Below are positions 26,801-41,068 of a stretch of 64,000 bases of DNA, in pieces. Made by a program: the position numbers and the translations under genes. Source of the DNA: Mycteria americana. Its lineage: Eukaryota > Chordata > Aves > Ciconiiformes > Ciconiidae. Location: positions 39,284,316-39,348,315 of the forward strand of contig NC_134372.1 in the NCBI RefSeq assembly GCF_035582795.1, read 5' to 3'. The notes under the pieces are model-generated. The model was not told the DNA's origin and searched no databases. It saw only the letters and a list, made by a program, of their open reading frames with translations. Within the stretch, counting starts at the first letter, position 1. Each line of letters begins with the position of its first letter.

Positions 26801-29800
26801 TGAACACAACTTGCAAACAGAGGAAAACAACTGGTGCGCTTTTATAGCTGAATACCTATTCTTGAAAGGAATCCTGACACTCCAGGTGAAAAGTACTTTA
26901 TATAGGAAAGCTGAACTGGACATGCAGGCTTGTAGACAACACCACTAGCTATTCTTGCTAGTGCTTTCACCACTTAAAATACTTGCAAATCCAGTTCTCT
27001 TCAAATATTAGTCTACAGGATGAACACGAAAACATTTGTTATACTTCCATTCTGTGTATCTTGGTTTCTTCCTAGTTTTTATCTACTCTTATCTAAAAAG
27101 CTTCAGTATGCGTACCTTCTGTTTCTCCTTCTTCTGAAGAGATAAGAATAGTTCCTTTTCCATCATCTATTTGTACATCTGGTGCTACCATAGCAAATTT
27201 TTCTTTCACTATCTGAAAAGATGAATACGATTATTTAATCAATATCTGACTTAAAAACACTTATATAAGAATGAACCTTGAGTTACGTTGATTTTCTTAC
27301 CCTGGCTCATTTTCAGGCATCTGCTGAAAGCCTATACTTTTCTTTTTTTAAACTTCTACGAACAAAATAATTACAACTTTTGCTGTCTGAAACCTACAGG
27401 TTCAGATACGCTAAAAATTTCTTTAGAATACTTCATAAAATGACAGAATTACAAATCAGTTTTGACTATGCAACTGTAATGTGGCTACTGAACTATTCAA
27501 CTGAAATACAAATTCAGTTTTTTGCTGTTCAGTATGAATAGGCTTTAAAACCACCAAAAAGTTACAAACCACAAACATTCTTTCCCAAGACATACAAGCA
27601 CACATGAGCAAGAAACACACTGGCTAATCTAGGTCTTTTTGTAGAAGAGAGAAATACAAAATGTAGAGCAAATATAAACAGCTGATGTTCAGTCAAAATA
27701 CATTGAACAAAAACCTAACTTTAATAATGGACAGTATTAGAATCAAAACGACAGCTGTAGCTAATATTCAAGATTTACCTTATCCTGGAGTGTTAACACA
27801 GTAACTTTGTGTACATTAAGTTTCACAGTCACTTCTGGCTTACTTGCACAGACATAACAGTTAGGATTTGGTGGATCCAAAGCACAAGGAACCAATAGCT
27901 TCTTTCTGGGATTTGGCTGCTTGTTCAGAAAAATCTTGAGGACAGAAAAAAATAAAACAAGTTATTCTGTAAGTAACAGCACTCATAAAACCTGTTTTCC
28001 TACAGATTTATTCTCTTAGTCTCACAGGTTGTCCTGTTCCCTAATCCTCTTTGACATGCTTGCTGAACAGGAGAAAGTGCGTATTACGGCCAGTCCGCAA
28101 TGACACCTGTGCTGACTGACCAGCTATTCCCAAATCGATGTGTAACATGAAACAACCATGTTTCAAGTGATGTCAGTCTGCTTCTCTCTCCTGTCCAGCA
28201 GCCAATTTTCGTTAAATCAGAGGAATTTAATAATCCTTGAGACTTCCACTTCTCTTTTCATTGTGGCTGAAAGTTCCCAGCACATTCAGAATCTACTGAA
28301 GCAACAAGTGAGAGACAGTAAAACTACACAACAGTCAAAACAGGTTAAATGTGACTTTTAAATAATAAATAACAAGAAAGTAAAAGTATCTTATTCCCAC
28401 TTACCGTTCTACACTGATCTATTTTTCCTGATAAAATCTTCAAACCTTCCAGCACTATCAGACCAGCTATTACGGCATTAGTAGTAGCTATAGCTGGGAT
28501 AATATTTCCTGCCATTGCTGCAAAATAAGCAAGAGTATGCAGATTTTTAACAGTAAATGAAAACGAGAAGCTTAAATTATTTAAATAAAATGTTATATTT
28601 TATCCTTACACTTGATATCAAATCTGCTCTTCATATTCATACTGAAAACATGCATCCTGAGGTTCGCAGCAGAAGTGACAAAATCCATTGCAGAAGGGTC
28701 ATCCTGACAAGAAGTTAATGCAAAAAGTATTTAAAAATCAGATTACTCATTGGAAAGTTTGCAACACATGGGTCCTGAAATCTTAAAAACAGAAAGTTTA
28801 AAAAAAAAAAAGTCTGTACAATATTCCATTTCAAAGTCAATATACTTCCTCTTTCAGATGGTATGTTTAGACATAGCAGTAATACTTTAAATACAAGTGT
28901 TTAAAAATTGTACTTAGTATTTTATTAGTGAATTAGTGTATTAGTATTAATCAAATGCCTTATATGTTCCAAATGATGTCTAAATCCAAAACCTTACAGT
29001 GTTTTATGCTCAGTTTCAAAAACTGGTGTTTCAGAAAGAAGAAATATTTTTACTATCTGTTGTAATACTATTACAATACTATTTGTAATACTATTACAAA
29101 ATAGTAATATTTTGTCCCCCCTACATTTACAGACTACTTTTTTGTTCTTATGCCAAATGACAACTGACTGCAGGAAGATTACGCCATCTCTGGGGCTAAA
29201 AGAGAAATTTTTTTCCTTGTTTTTCTTCAGCAAAACTTGTAATATATCACATACCTATCGTCAGAGCTAATTACCATGTACAACTCAGTAGAACTCTTAG
29301 CTACAAACTACTGTATAAGTGCATGTTTTAGAGAAAGCTAGAGCAAAGGACAAAATCAAGTTGCATTATTAAAATATTTTCAAATATCAAAATACGACAA
29401 ATACTTCTGAATTTGTGCTTTTTTAAGTTGGTGAATTAAGTTATTTTACATTACAATAGTAAATCCTTACACTCAGTGAGTTACAAAACACAAAGTGTTT
29501 AAAGTATATATTTGTTTACGTATGGAAAGTGCTTTCAGTGAGGTGCCAGACAGTTTTGTTCCAAGTAGTACTATCTTGGAATGAAACTGAATGAGTCCAA
29601 TTAATATTAGTACTACATATGTAGAGTATAACTGGTTCTTATGTATTTGATAAACTAACCTTATCCCATATAAGCTCTGCTCCATCACCCTTCTCAGCCA
29701 GGTGAAGCCTCAGGGTTTCAACACTCTTGGAAAATAAGTGCGCATAGCTCTTGACATCGAGAACCTGCTGATCCTTCAAGACTGCAGAGGATTCATTTTG

Positions 29801-32800
29801 TTGGTCAGATATGTTTTTCTCTTCGGGAAAAGAAAAAAAAATTAAGATCAGGAATACTTATAAATCCCACAGAAGTTCTCTCAAAGACCTAAGAATTTTC
29901 CAATCTCAGCAAAATCAAATATTTTCTAAATTGAAGAACAATATCCTTAAACTACAGTAGCCCCAACATTTTACAACAAATCTGCATTTAAAACTGCAAC
30001 TATAGCTATACTTATACCAATCGCCTAGACATGCACAAATTACAGCAAAACGCAGCTTTCAGGGATAAATGTATCAATGCTTATGGTAAGGTCTCCTAGA
30101 ATAAGATGACAGCAGTTTTGTGAAACGTGCATTTTCTACAGCCAATACTGAGTATCTAAAATAACAATTGCAAGACAGTTTTAGAAAAAACGTTTTCTAT
30201 ATAGAGATAAATTTAAGATCTCCAGGAATCGCAAAGAATTAATATGTTCATTATCAGTATTCAACTGTGACAGTGAGAAAATATATGTAACAGAGATGCA
30301 TTAACAAGCAGCAGGTATGACTTACAAATATACAGTGGGAGGAGGGACAATTACCTTGATTTTGTACCTCAGCCCAGTCCAGTGGCACTGGAGGCTTTCT
30401 TTTTCTCCACAGCTTATCCATTGTCAGCAGATATCTAATATCATCTTTGAAAAGCTAGGAAACATTAGAAAAGCAAACAAAAAAACCCCCATTAAAATGA
30501 AAGGGGAAAAAAAAGACATACTTAATTTTCACATCTGCTGTGAAATCGAAAAATCAGCATTAGATTTGAAGTTTTGATTGTCTCCTTGAAAATATTTTCA
30601 ACCACAAATAAAAATCAAACTCCACGGGAAAAATAAAGAGTCAAAAAACTTCTTATTCCCCATTCTCTAACACTTATTGCATAAAGCAGACACAGCTCTG
30701 ATTAATTTGTGGCGGGGAGTAAAGTAAAAATCTAGAAACAATAGGCCAAACAGTGGGTTCATGTGCCTACTGAAGCCATCACTACAGCTCTTTGTATACT
30801 CTCCCTGAGATATTCTTACCTACATGCCAATGCACTTCCAAAGTAAAGTTATTACTACCTATCAATATTACGTTCTATACTCATTTCCTCTATTTATCAA
30901 CTTTCAGCAACTATTTGGAAGGAAAACTCCTAAACCAGTTTGTATTTTCTTATGCCAGAGCCTAATTATACACAGAAGATGACTGATAACTTTTACGTCC
31001 TCAGATTGGTTCTGATTACGCCCACTGAAACTCCTACAGAATTCAAGTTCACCTTTCCATATTAAAAGTAATTTGAATGAAGATTTTTCTGTATGGACAG
31101 TACGGACAAGCTGCTGAAGCCATCTGTACAGATGCAGATGGAATGCTGTAAAACAAGCAAGTGTTGTAAAAGACCAACGCTACAGCAAAATTGGTGGAAG
31201 TCATAACATAATTGGGTAATTGATGGCTAGCATTAAGTGTCCAAACTGGGTTTTGACTTAAAGCACCTCATACACTTCAAATAAATACATTTATTGGGGT
31301 AAAGAAGATACCTTAGTAAAAAGTTTAACTGGATCGTATCCAGTTGATTTAGCCCATTCCTTAGTTGAAACACGTTTAATCTCACCATCTTCATTGGATG
31401 CTCGTGCTCTGGCTTCTGCTTCTGCTGGCTCCCCTATTAATAAAGTGTTAACCAATATTTTAATTCAAAAAAAGGAAAATTATATCCAAGTATTTCCCCT
31501 AGAGTCAATAACCAAAATTATGCAAGGACCATAAAATGGCTTTACTGCACCCAACAAAAGCTGAATTAGACACAGTGTGACTACTCCTGTTTGCTTCTGC
31601 AACTGCAACTCACTAATTTAACTTGATGTCACCTAATTCCTTTAATAGGAAACAATTGTTCACTGTTTCTGCTAATAATTTTCTCCACATGATGTTGCAT
31701 TTTCATAAATCTCTAACCATCCCCTTTTAGTAGTCTCTTTTCTTGGCTGAATAGTCTTAGTTTGGTTAGAACTTCAACACACACACAAAAAAATCATCTT
31801 CCTACCTCTGGTTATTCCTATGCAAAAAAATTCCACGCATACAAAGGCTATTAATTTTGTGTTTCTTTCCCAGTCACATCCAGCAATTGCTATCGTGATT
31901 CCTAATAAGCAGCAGGTTGATATTTTCATAAAACTATCTATTAACATGTTGACTGAATGAGAAAAATCAACTCAGAGACCATCACTTTGTATGTAATTTG
32001 TGAATGCTTCCCTCCTTTCACCAAGGCATCATTTGCATCATTTCATATTTATCTGCACCAAATCTACCTAATGTCTCATTGCCCAGTCATTCTGTATTGT
32101 GAAGCTTTCTACGACTTTTTGCAGTTAGTCCTCACCTTTATTATTCTGACTGACCTTGCTTAATCATGTATGCTGAATAGCCCTGGTCCCATCCCCAATC
32201 TGAGACACTCCTCTAGTCTCCATTTATCTCTATCATTTAAGTAGTAGCTTATCCACTTCAGGATCTTAATCCTTTTTCCTCCCCATGGCTGCTTAGCTCC
32301 TTCAGGTTCCTCACAAAAAGTTTTTGAGTGCCCCCTGCAGATTCAAAACAGCATAAACCAGATATGCTTGTCCACAGCTTGACCGATTCCTTCAAAGGAC
32401 CTGCAGAGCTATGCAAGGCACTTCCCTACACAAAGGCTGCATTGACTCTTCCCTGATATACCATGTATGTCCACTGATTCTAAACAACATTATCATTACG
32501 GACAGTTTGCTCACTACAGACATGAGGCTACAGGTCAGGCATTCCTATAATTGCCCTGGTACCTTTGTTTAAGTAAGTGGCATTGTATCTGCTACCTTCC
32601 AAGTATTCCACTTCCAAGCTGTTGTTTTAAGTGAGTTTATATGCCACTCAGCTATTTCATTCTGCACTTCCTGTAGGAACAACCTGTCAGGTGATCACTA
32701 GCTGATGTTCAGAGAATCTGAAGAGCTGGAGGATCCTCTAAGTTCCCTCTCCCAAGTCCATTCATCTATCAAAGGATCCAAAAGGAGCAACAATGATGCT

Positions 32801-35800
32801 TATTCACCTTCACAGTAACTATGGTTACTTGTCCTTACAGGAAAATACTGAATAGCTACAAAACTTCACTGAAAATGGGCATATTTCCTGTGTAGATTAA
32901 CCTTGAAGTGTTTCAGGCTAAAAGTGTTCAAACACAATCCCTGTATTTCCTTGCAATCCCCCAGCTAGGAGTGGAAAATGCAGAGTGACCACAAACATCA
33001 CTCAGTTCTCAGTCTTCAGTTCAAAAGACAAGCCTCCCAGCTACAGGGAAGGAAGCGCTCCATCAAATCCAAATACATAGGGGAAAAAAGGCCACCCTGT
33101 GAAGATCAGTTATATTTAATTTGCACTTCAAGCTCACTTTTCACTTCAGGTTTCTGTGCACATGGGGAAGACCGTCTACTGCAGAGGGAACAGGAGTCTC
33201 CAAACAGATACAAGCTCATTCATCTAAATCATGTATCTTATACCTGGATGTGTTAACTGGAACTTTACAATTACCAAGTGTATCAATAGTGTGGGTAGAA
33301 CAGCTGTGAAGAACACAGTCTGAGAACAACTAGTGAATGCCACTGACCCATCTTAGACTGTATTAAAAAGTTTTCACAACAGCTGAAGTAATCATTTTAA
33401 TAATGTTTTAGGCTGCCCACAAGGGCCACAGTTCTGACAGGTGAAACTATTAAACTGTTGTAATTTTGGAGAGTATTTTTTTCACATTCTCCATGCAAAA
33501 ACCTCTGGTATGCAGTATGCATCAAGTTAACTAAAAAACACTGGAATTGTTTCAAATACCTAATAAGTGGCAGTATGAGGGAACTAAATTATGCACGGTG
33601 TACATGAAGGTCTGTAAGGGAAACTACTGTTAACACACTCCAAACTCTTGTTGTTCAACGGTACAGTAAATGGAATCCTCTTAAAAAGAAAATGGAGCTG
33701 AACTCTCTAACCTTAAGAAACGTACAGAAACAAGTAATAATCTCTGAAACAGAACATTTCAGTAACAGGGTAAGCTACCAGCTTGTATCACACTCACAGG
33801 CAGCTTCAGGATCAGCTCTGTCAGGAGAGACTTCTTGATCAGCATCTTCTTCTCCAAATAACTGGCTATATAATAATTAAGAACAACAACAACACTAGAA
33901 TTTCATCATATCTGGTTAAAGACTGAAATATTTGCTAACAGATATATATCCACTTTAGAATTCTTGCTATCAGAGTGCCAGTTCATACATTGCTTTTTAA
34001 ATTGTTGGGATTCATCACATGTGGACTTAATGCTGACAACACAAAATGTCCAACACAAAAATGAATTTTGCAAAACAGTTCTGCTTAACTCGCTCAATAG
34101 TTCACCTAGTCTTATATTTATGCTGCAGTACCGAATGCATTGCTTATAACCCCTCCATGATCTCAGCAAGCTTTACATCTGTTAATACATGCATTAAACC
34201 AGAAAAATGTGTTAACTCCATACAGAGGTGAAGAATAAAGTAACCTCAACCTACACTGCTGTGCCAAAGTACTCTGCCAGATTTTCTGTCATATTAGAGC
34301 AAGGCCTAAGTACTAACCAACCTTCCATCTTTACATTAAAAGAAAAAAAAAAAACCCACCCCCAAAAAACCACCCCAAAACCCAGGTCAAAGAACTGGAG
34401 GTTTTCGCTATAATCCACATTCATTAAAAAAAAAACAAAACAAACCCCCAAAAAACCCCTCAAAAGTGTGTGTCCACTTTATTTCTCTGCCTGTAGGTTT
34501 AGAAACCAGAAGAGTGAAGCACAGTACCTATTTTCTTCTTTTTAAAAAAAATCACTTACTTGAACAAATACTTAGCCCACACAATGCAATGGATAGGTTC
34601 CGATGGCGTATTTCGGATTGTGCAGCCTGGAAAAGTCTTCTGAGTTGGTTTAGGATGACATTCATAACATTCTGTCACTCCCTGGTGAAAAGTGAAATAT
34701 TTTCTTGTCACACTGTGAAGACTACTGATAGTATATGCTATTACCAGATGAACTGTAACTGTATCTCAAAACACCCAACTCCCTGTTGTCTAAAATAGCC
34801 AATGATTTAAACTTAAAGTGACAAGAGTAATACACAACCTAACCTTTTTAATAACTGTTACTTGTCCAAGGTAGCCTGCAGTTCCACTCTCTATAAGAGG
34901 AACATCAGCAGCCAGACACATCCTGTTCACATGGTTACGGGCAGCTGTAAATCAAGAGTTTTTAAAGAAAAATTTGAATTAGAAAAAAAAGTTTTACTTC
35001 TCCAAATTCAAACTAGCCTCCTATGCAAACATTTATCTTTAATCTGCCTTATTTCATTATAGAGCACTACACCTTTTTCACAAAGTCATTTTCCAATTAA
35101 CACAAAATACATTGACACTATTAAATATAGCAAACTCAACTGAATAAAGTGACCTACGTACACACAATACTCATCAGTTCCCATAAAGCAGCAACATAGC
35201 AGTTAATGTTTGCTTTCAAAACACCTGTAAAAGCACTAACTACACTTTCAAGTTTCTAGTAAAGCACACAAGCATTAGTTAAACTACAGATGGGTTAAGA
35301 GAATACTTGTTATTTAACTGACATTGCAGAAGTACTAAGAGTAGAACACATTAAAGTTCTGTTTCTATGAACAAGCAACAGTATTTTCATGTCCAATATA
35401 AAATCATAGTGAAAACTTCACCTCTGTTATCCAGAGCATTCATAACCAACGTAAACTGGCGGAAGAACTCTACGTTATAGTCAGGGCTACAGAAAAGAAA
35501 AACAATACTCAAAATGGCATATCAAAGTTGTTGGTAATTATGCCACAACAGAAACTATACACATGCAAAGGGTGGACTGATGTTTGTGTGATAAATCACA
35601 CACATTATAAATTTACTGCTAGCCTTTAACTGCCCCATTTGTCTTCTGCCCATTTTAAAGCTGGGTGAAAGCATGAATTTTATGCTGCTGGAAGGAAGCT
35701 ATTGCAATTAGTACTAATTTGACCAATGAAACAGGCAGACAACGAAAAAGTGATTATACTGCTCTGACCTAATGAGTAAATTGGCTGAGCTGTGGGTAAC

Positions 35801-38800
35801 TGACCTTAAAAACTATCAGCTGAGGCTAAAACGTGCACACTGTAATTTCCATAGCTCATCAGACTGTTGATAATTCATTATACTGTGATAGCTCAATTGG
35901 TTTTGATCATGCCTCCATACCCTTAGGAGCCAAGACATGGGATTTTAAAATCTTGACACTTTAGTATCTTTACATTGCATTTCTCTGATTTAAAGAAGAA
36001 GGTGGCAAAGAAGAGAGAGTAAAGAGGAAACAGGATTAACGGTTTTACAGTTTCAGGAGAAGGATGCAATGAGTCAGTGTTTCAGTGGCTAATAGCAACA
36101 TCAGAGTTCAAACCTTAATATTACAGAATATAAATTTTTAATAAACTGGACAAATATAAATTAAAACATGGGAAACAGCTAATGAAAATCTACATAATCT
36201 TGTACTCATTGGTTATGGATCATAAAGACTAAATTTTAACAGTTTTGGGCATATATAAACAATACTCAGTTACCTATACACACACAAAGGACTTCATTTT
36301 TTTAATCACAGACTCAACATTCACATTTATTTTAATCTAATTATTGCTCAGGACATCAGGGCATCCTTACAGTGTAGAAACTTACATAGTAAATGTTGCT
36401 AATAAAATGAAAAACAGACACAAGCAAATGACTACAGCTTACTACCAGGGCTTACGAAAACTCATGCAAAATCCACACTCCCACTCAGGTGTGTGGTAGT
36501 CTCTTATTTGCAGCTATTTCTTCTTACTGCAGTAGCTTTGCAAAATATCTTAAAGCACACCATTATAGCATTTAAATAACACAGTACTTGCAAACCAAAA
36601 CATGTAATTAGAGCTTAAAAACAAACATACTTCATGATGCTATCATGGTAAGCTATAATATTAGCTTCTGGATAAAACTGTAACACGCTTTCCTTGGCAA
36701 CCTAGAAATAAAAAAAAAACAAAAACAAAAAAACCACTTATTATTTCTTCCTTCCTTCTAAAGATAGACTCGATACCAGTTGAGTATCGAGTAAGTTGAC
36801 TACCTTAAGAGATTTAAATACTTTCATAATGAAATGTTGTGGATAGCCATGATCAACCAACCAACACTTACCTCTTCACAGTAGGAACAAAATTGTGGCA
36901 TGCTTCTAACACTGTCCATAAAATAATGCTGAGTAAGTAAGACTAGAGCTTTGACTTTTTCCTCACCTGCGATTTTGATCTTCCAACATGTTTCTTTTGA
37001 AATAAAAACTGCCTGTTGAGATTGCTGACATCAATAGTATCCAAATCAATCTATAAACACACAAGAGAGCCATTTCACTTTTACAGAAATAAAAGGAACG
37101 AAATTATTAACAGAGTTTGAAGCAAATGCGATTGACCAAAATACATAAGCTTTACAGACCCCTTTTCAGACCTGCATACAGGTGTTACATCTGCAGTATA
37201 GCAACTGCGGAGGCACAAGTGATCACCTAACCATCTTCAGGAATCCATACATTTTAAATAATTACTAACAATGGAACTGTATGTCAAAAATTAAGGGCTA
37301 CATGACAACAACTTTCTGAAGAAAGAGTCCCTACTGAAAACGCACTTGAGTTTTGAGATATGTATGCACAGTAGTTAGTAGAAAGTCAGTGACTGATTGT
37401 CCTATTTACTGTAGGATAAAGATTCCTGAGATTCATCAGGAGCACAGCATACAAACTCAAGGGGAGATACTGCAGAAATTGGTCAGACTCTACATGGGAC
37501 TAACCACCCTAAATGCTGGCTCTGTACCACACTTCCCCAAGGTCCAAGAAAGGCTACTCAGCAAACTAATTAGTACTTCTACTTTATATTTGGACATGGC
37601 TTTGAGCAACTGAATCAGTAAACTGAGGGCTGCATTGTCATCTAATTCATACACTGCAGGGCAAAAGCTTTTACTGTTTGTCACCAGGACTAACTGCTTA
37701 AGTGTATATTAAAAAATTATGAAGTCTACTTACAAAAAAAAAATCCAATCACGCAATCGGAATGTTTAAAAACATATACCACAGAACACCTGTGATGTAC
37801 AACATCAAAGGATGACATGACTGTAATTCCCCTAACAGCCACATTTCTATTTATTAATATATGCACATGAACATCATAATTTCAAATGTCTTTACCCCCA
37901 CCACAAGAATTAAGAAGATTTAATTAGAACTTTGACAAGATTTATTCCTACCTTTGTTGCCACTACTTCTCCTTTATTTAAACAGTTTCTCTGATCAACC
38001 ACTCTTTTTAGAGGTCCTCTCCTGTCCCTAACATTTTTAACTAGGAGGGGAGGGGAGACAATTTTTGTGAGCCTCAGAGATATTCCTCCCATATTCCCAT
38101 AGATAATGCTGACATACTCAACATAGTAACGCTTTCAGCTATATGGAGAGTACTATCAGGCTGACTGTGCAGCGTGAAGTTTAAACATGACCTACTGAGG
38201 GTGTTCTCATACACTTTTAATTTTATTAGCCAAACTTGAATAAGGAAAAAAGTATGCCACACACTTCTCACTGAAGATCCTTTGCATGCGAGATCGAGGC
38301 TCCAAGATTAAACTTCCTGTTTTCTGAAGGGAATATTTTTAATTTAAGGATTAAGTTTTAATATACTAAGAACTGTAAAAGCTAAAGAGTTTTATTTAAA
38401 CACTAAATAAAAGCACCTGTGGATATAGAGCAAACAGACAATATACAATGTTTTAGAAACTTATTATAAAGCAGAGAATGGCAATCTTTATTACCCATAG
38501 TATCCTAGTAACTACCCATGGTCTTGTATCTTTTCATGAAAATGGTATTTGCCTGAAAACACATTTCTGTCTCCTTTCCTTTCTCGCAAGACACTCTCAG
38601 AAGGCTTGCTTAGTCCAAAGGCAAAAAGCCCGAGAACCTCAAGTGAAAATGATTAAGTGCATAATTCTGTTAAAACTTCCACTACTCAGAAAGCTTTTCG
38701 TATTTTAACCGGAGAGGATAACAAGTGACATAAGCTACAACTGAAAACAGTACTACCAAGACCAAAAGAAGCAAAGGAAGTTTTTCTCCAAAGAGAATAC

Positions 38801-41068
38801 TGGAGACCATTAGATGTCAACAGAAGCTTCAATCTAGCTAAGAATAATCAGAATTTAACAGTTCTCTTATTTTAGTAACTTTTATACTGCTCCCATTTTT
38901 ATAAGTTAGAACGAAAGGCCTCAGAACTTCCTAAGAATATATATCCATGTTCTTAACTCAGACTTGGATTTTGAGTAATTTGATTTTGTTCTTCATTCAT
39001 GAGGACAACAGCACTGCCTTTCAAGAAAGTATACTTAATGAAATCACATATTTGTGAGTTCTCTGGTATTCAAAACTACTAGATTTTTCTTTTAGTATTG
39101 TTTTAAAAAATATTTCATAACTTATTCATAAAAATAAAAAGCATTTTCAGGTGTTCAAGTTTGTTAGTACTTAATAACCAAGGAAAACCCTCAACATCCC
39201 AAACGTTGACAAAAGCAATTTATTCTCCTAATAGCAAATTTCCTCTTTGCGTAACAATTCTTTTTTAGCTCTCGCCTTGTCTTTTGCTCACCCACTCCAT
39301 ATGTTACCAAAACGCTACTGTCTTGCATAAAACACTGTCAATGATATTTTTAAATGAAGATGGCCCTGATCCAACATGTACTTAAGTTAATGGAGTCCAA
39401 CCAAGTCAGCCTTGAAAGACAATACAAAAAAAAGAAACCTATAATAAGTGAAACAATAAGCATACCCTAATGAGATTTATCCTTAATGACTAACTGGAAA
39501 GTCAGGAGACACTAAATTCTTTCTATTATAACGGACTGCAGGAGTACACAAATGACATAGTAAGATAGGAAAAAAGAGGGGAAAAAACAAGTGCAGAAAA
39601 TGCAGGCTTCCACTCTCCTGCATATGTTTACTTCAATGTTACAATGTTATGGTACAATGTTAAAATTTGATAGGCTCTCGGTGGCAGACTCAAATCAAAG
39701 GGACAATTTGGAATTACACTTAAGCATATCCTTCAAGTTCTAAAAAGTATTTCAGTAGAAGGACCTGAGTTGCATGAATAACAAGGCAAACCAGTAGCCG
39801 TACTCTTCTACAAGCTGATACAGTCTTAGATAAAAGCTGTTTCTAATATGCTCTGCTCAACAAGCCTGACTGTAAAAACAAACCGCTTACAGCTTGTCAT
39901 AGAAAACTCTCAGATGTGACTCCTGGCCAGGCACACACAAGTAAAAACGTATTCAAGGAAACCGACCTGCACTCTAGCTGGATTTGTACTCCCGTGATTT
40001 CTTAAAACCATATACTTTTCATAACTACAATAAGAAATTAATAAAGGTCTGGAAACTAGGTAATTAGAGTTTTGCTAATAGTATTTCTCTCCATCCCGTT
40101 TTCATTACCACCCTCTCAATTCTGCCCTTCCTATACACAGAGATTACTATCAGGAAGCAAAACCGAAAGCAACAGCCCCGCAGGAAGCTATCGTGACCGG
40201 ACTTCTAAGACTGACAGTTTTACAACTCGGTATCTAAAAATACAGTTCACCTCCCACGTATTTTGTTTTTTTCGCTGCAATCCGTCACTGGAGCATTACC
40301 CACAGTATTAGGAAAGGCGGCATTTGGCACAACTCAGACTTTAACGAGCAATCGCTGGGCAGCAAACATGGCACACCGCTGTTTCCCAGGAGATTCCATC
40401 TACGGGCTCCCAGAGAGACGCAGCCGCTCCTCCGCCGAGCGACGGCTGGACCCGCCGCTGCCCCGGGAAGGCGGCCCGACCTCCGGCGGGAAGGCGGCCT
40501 GACCGCCGGCGGGAAGACCACCCTCTCCCCCGTCCTGGCGATCGCTCCGGCGGGGAGCCCGAGCGCAGCGGCACCGCCGCTCGGGGCGGCCCCGTCCGAG
40601 GCAGCGGCGTGGATGGCGCCCGCAGGCCGCAGCCCCTTTGTGGCGGAGCCCGTCCCCCGGCGGCAGGGGCGGCGCGGCGCGGCAGCCTCGCCCGGCAGCT
40701 TTGGCGGGCCGGGAGCAGTTTGAAAACACGCAGACAATGCGGCTGGCGGGAGGGGCCGCGCCGCCCCGGCGCCCCCGCGCCCGCCGCCCCGGCCCCCCTC
40801 AGGCCCCCGCCCCACTCCCTGCCCCCCGCCCCCCCTCCCCCCCTGCCCCGGCCTTGGCTGCGCCGCCGCCGGCGGGCCCCTCATCCGCCCCGGCCTCTGC
40901 CCCGGCCGCGGCCCCGGCCCGCACCACGTCGATGTTGCTGAAGCCGGTGAGCACCAGGTCCTTGAGGAGCTCGCAGCCGATGCCGCCGGCTCCCACCACC
41001 AAGAGCCGCGCCTGGGCCACGGCCTCCGCCAGCTCGCTGCGCAAGGGGCCCGACACCGGCACGGACAT
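23838..41068 (-). CDS. UBA2: UBA2, SUMO-activating enzyme subunit 2 (complete, 17 exons)
   Basis: Catalytic half of the SUMO E1 (with SAE1): it adenylates SUMO, captures it as a thioester and passes it to UBC9 in the nucleus. Exons: 41068-40925, 37050-36967, 36701-36631, 35486-35422, 34944-34844, 34681-34560, 33865-33798, 31433-31312, 30454-30355, 29820-29660, 28703-28610, 28517-28405, 27934-27779, 27212-27116, 26480-26375, 25618-25482, 24019-23838. All junctions are GT-AG with matching phase. The total is 1,923 nt, giving 640 residues, equal to human. Visible features are the nucleotide-binding loop GAGGIG at 26-31, zinc cysteines CYEC (160/163) and CYVC (441/444), active-site Cys175 in FPGCTIRN, a ubiquitin-fold domain near residues 445-545, and a basic nuclear signal ([12 protein letters not shown]) before the stop. 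The start sits in a CpG island. Confidence 0.97.
29060..29099. repeat. Duplicated 17-base palindrome in UBA2 intron 10
   Basis: The palindromic unit ttgtaatactattacaa occurs at 29,060-29,076 and again identically at 29,083-29,099, a period of 23 bases. Confidence 0.85.
31640..32720 (-). mobile_element. Ancient CR1/L3-type LINE remnant in UBA2 intron 7
   Basis: The plus strand matches, from memory, the antisense of the widespread amniote CR1/L3 consensus. Recognisable blocks are the stretch near 32,085 (cagtcattctgtattgtgaa), the 'ccctggtcccatccccaatc' block near 32,180, the following 'ctagtctccatttatctcta' block, and 'acaggtcaggcattcctata' near 32,531. The reverse-transcriptase sense would be the minus strand. 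No frame is open and the copy is heavily diverged, so it is an inactive fossil. Boundaries are approximate. Confidence 0.65.
34340..34460 (+). repeat. A/C-rich low-complexity tract in UBA2 intron 6
   Basis: Two blocks of A runs mixed with cccc/ccaaaacc (near 34,342-34,385 and 34,425-34,460) flank about 40 bases of ordinary sequence. The complementary strand, which is the transcribed sense of UBA2, is therefore G/T-rich with GGGG runs. Confidence 0.8.
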
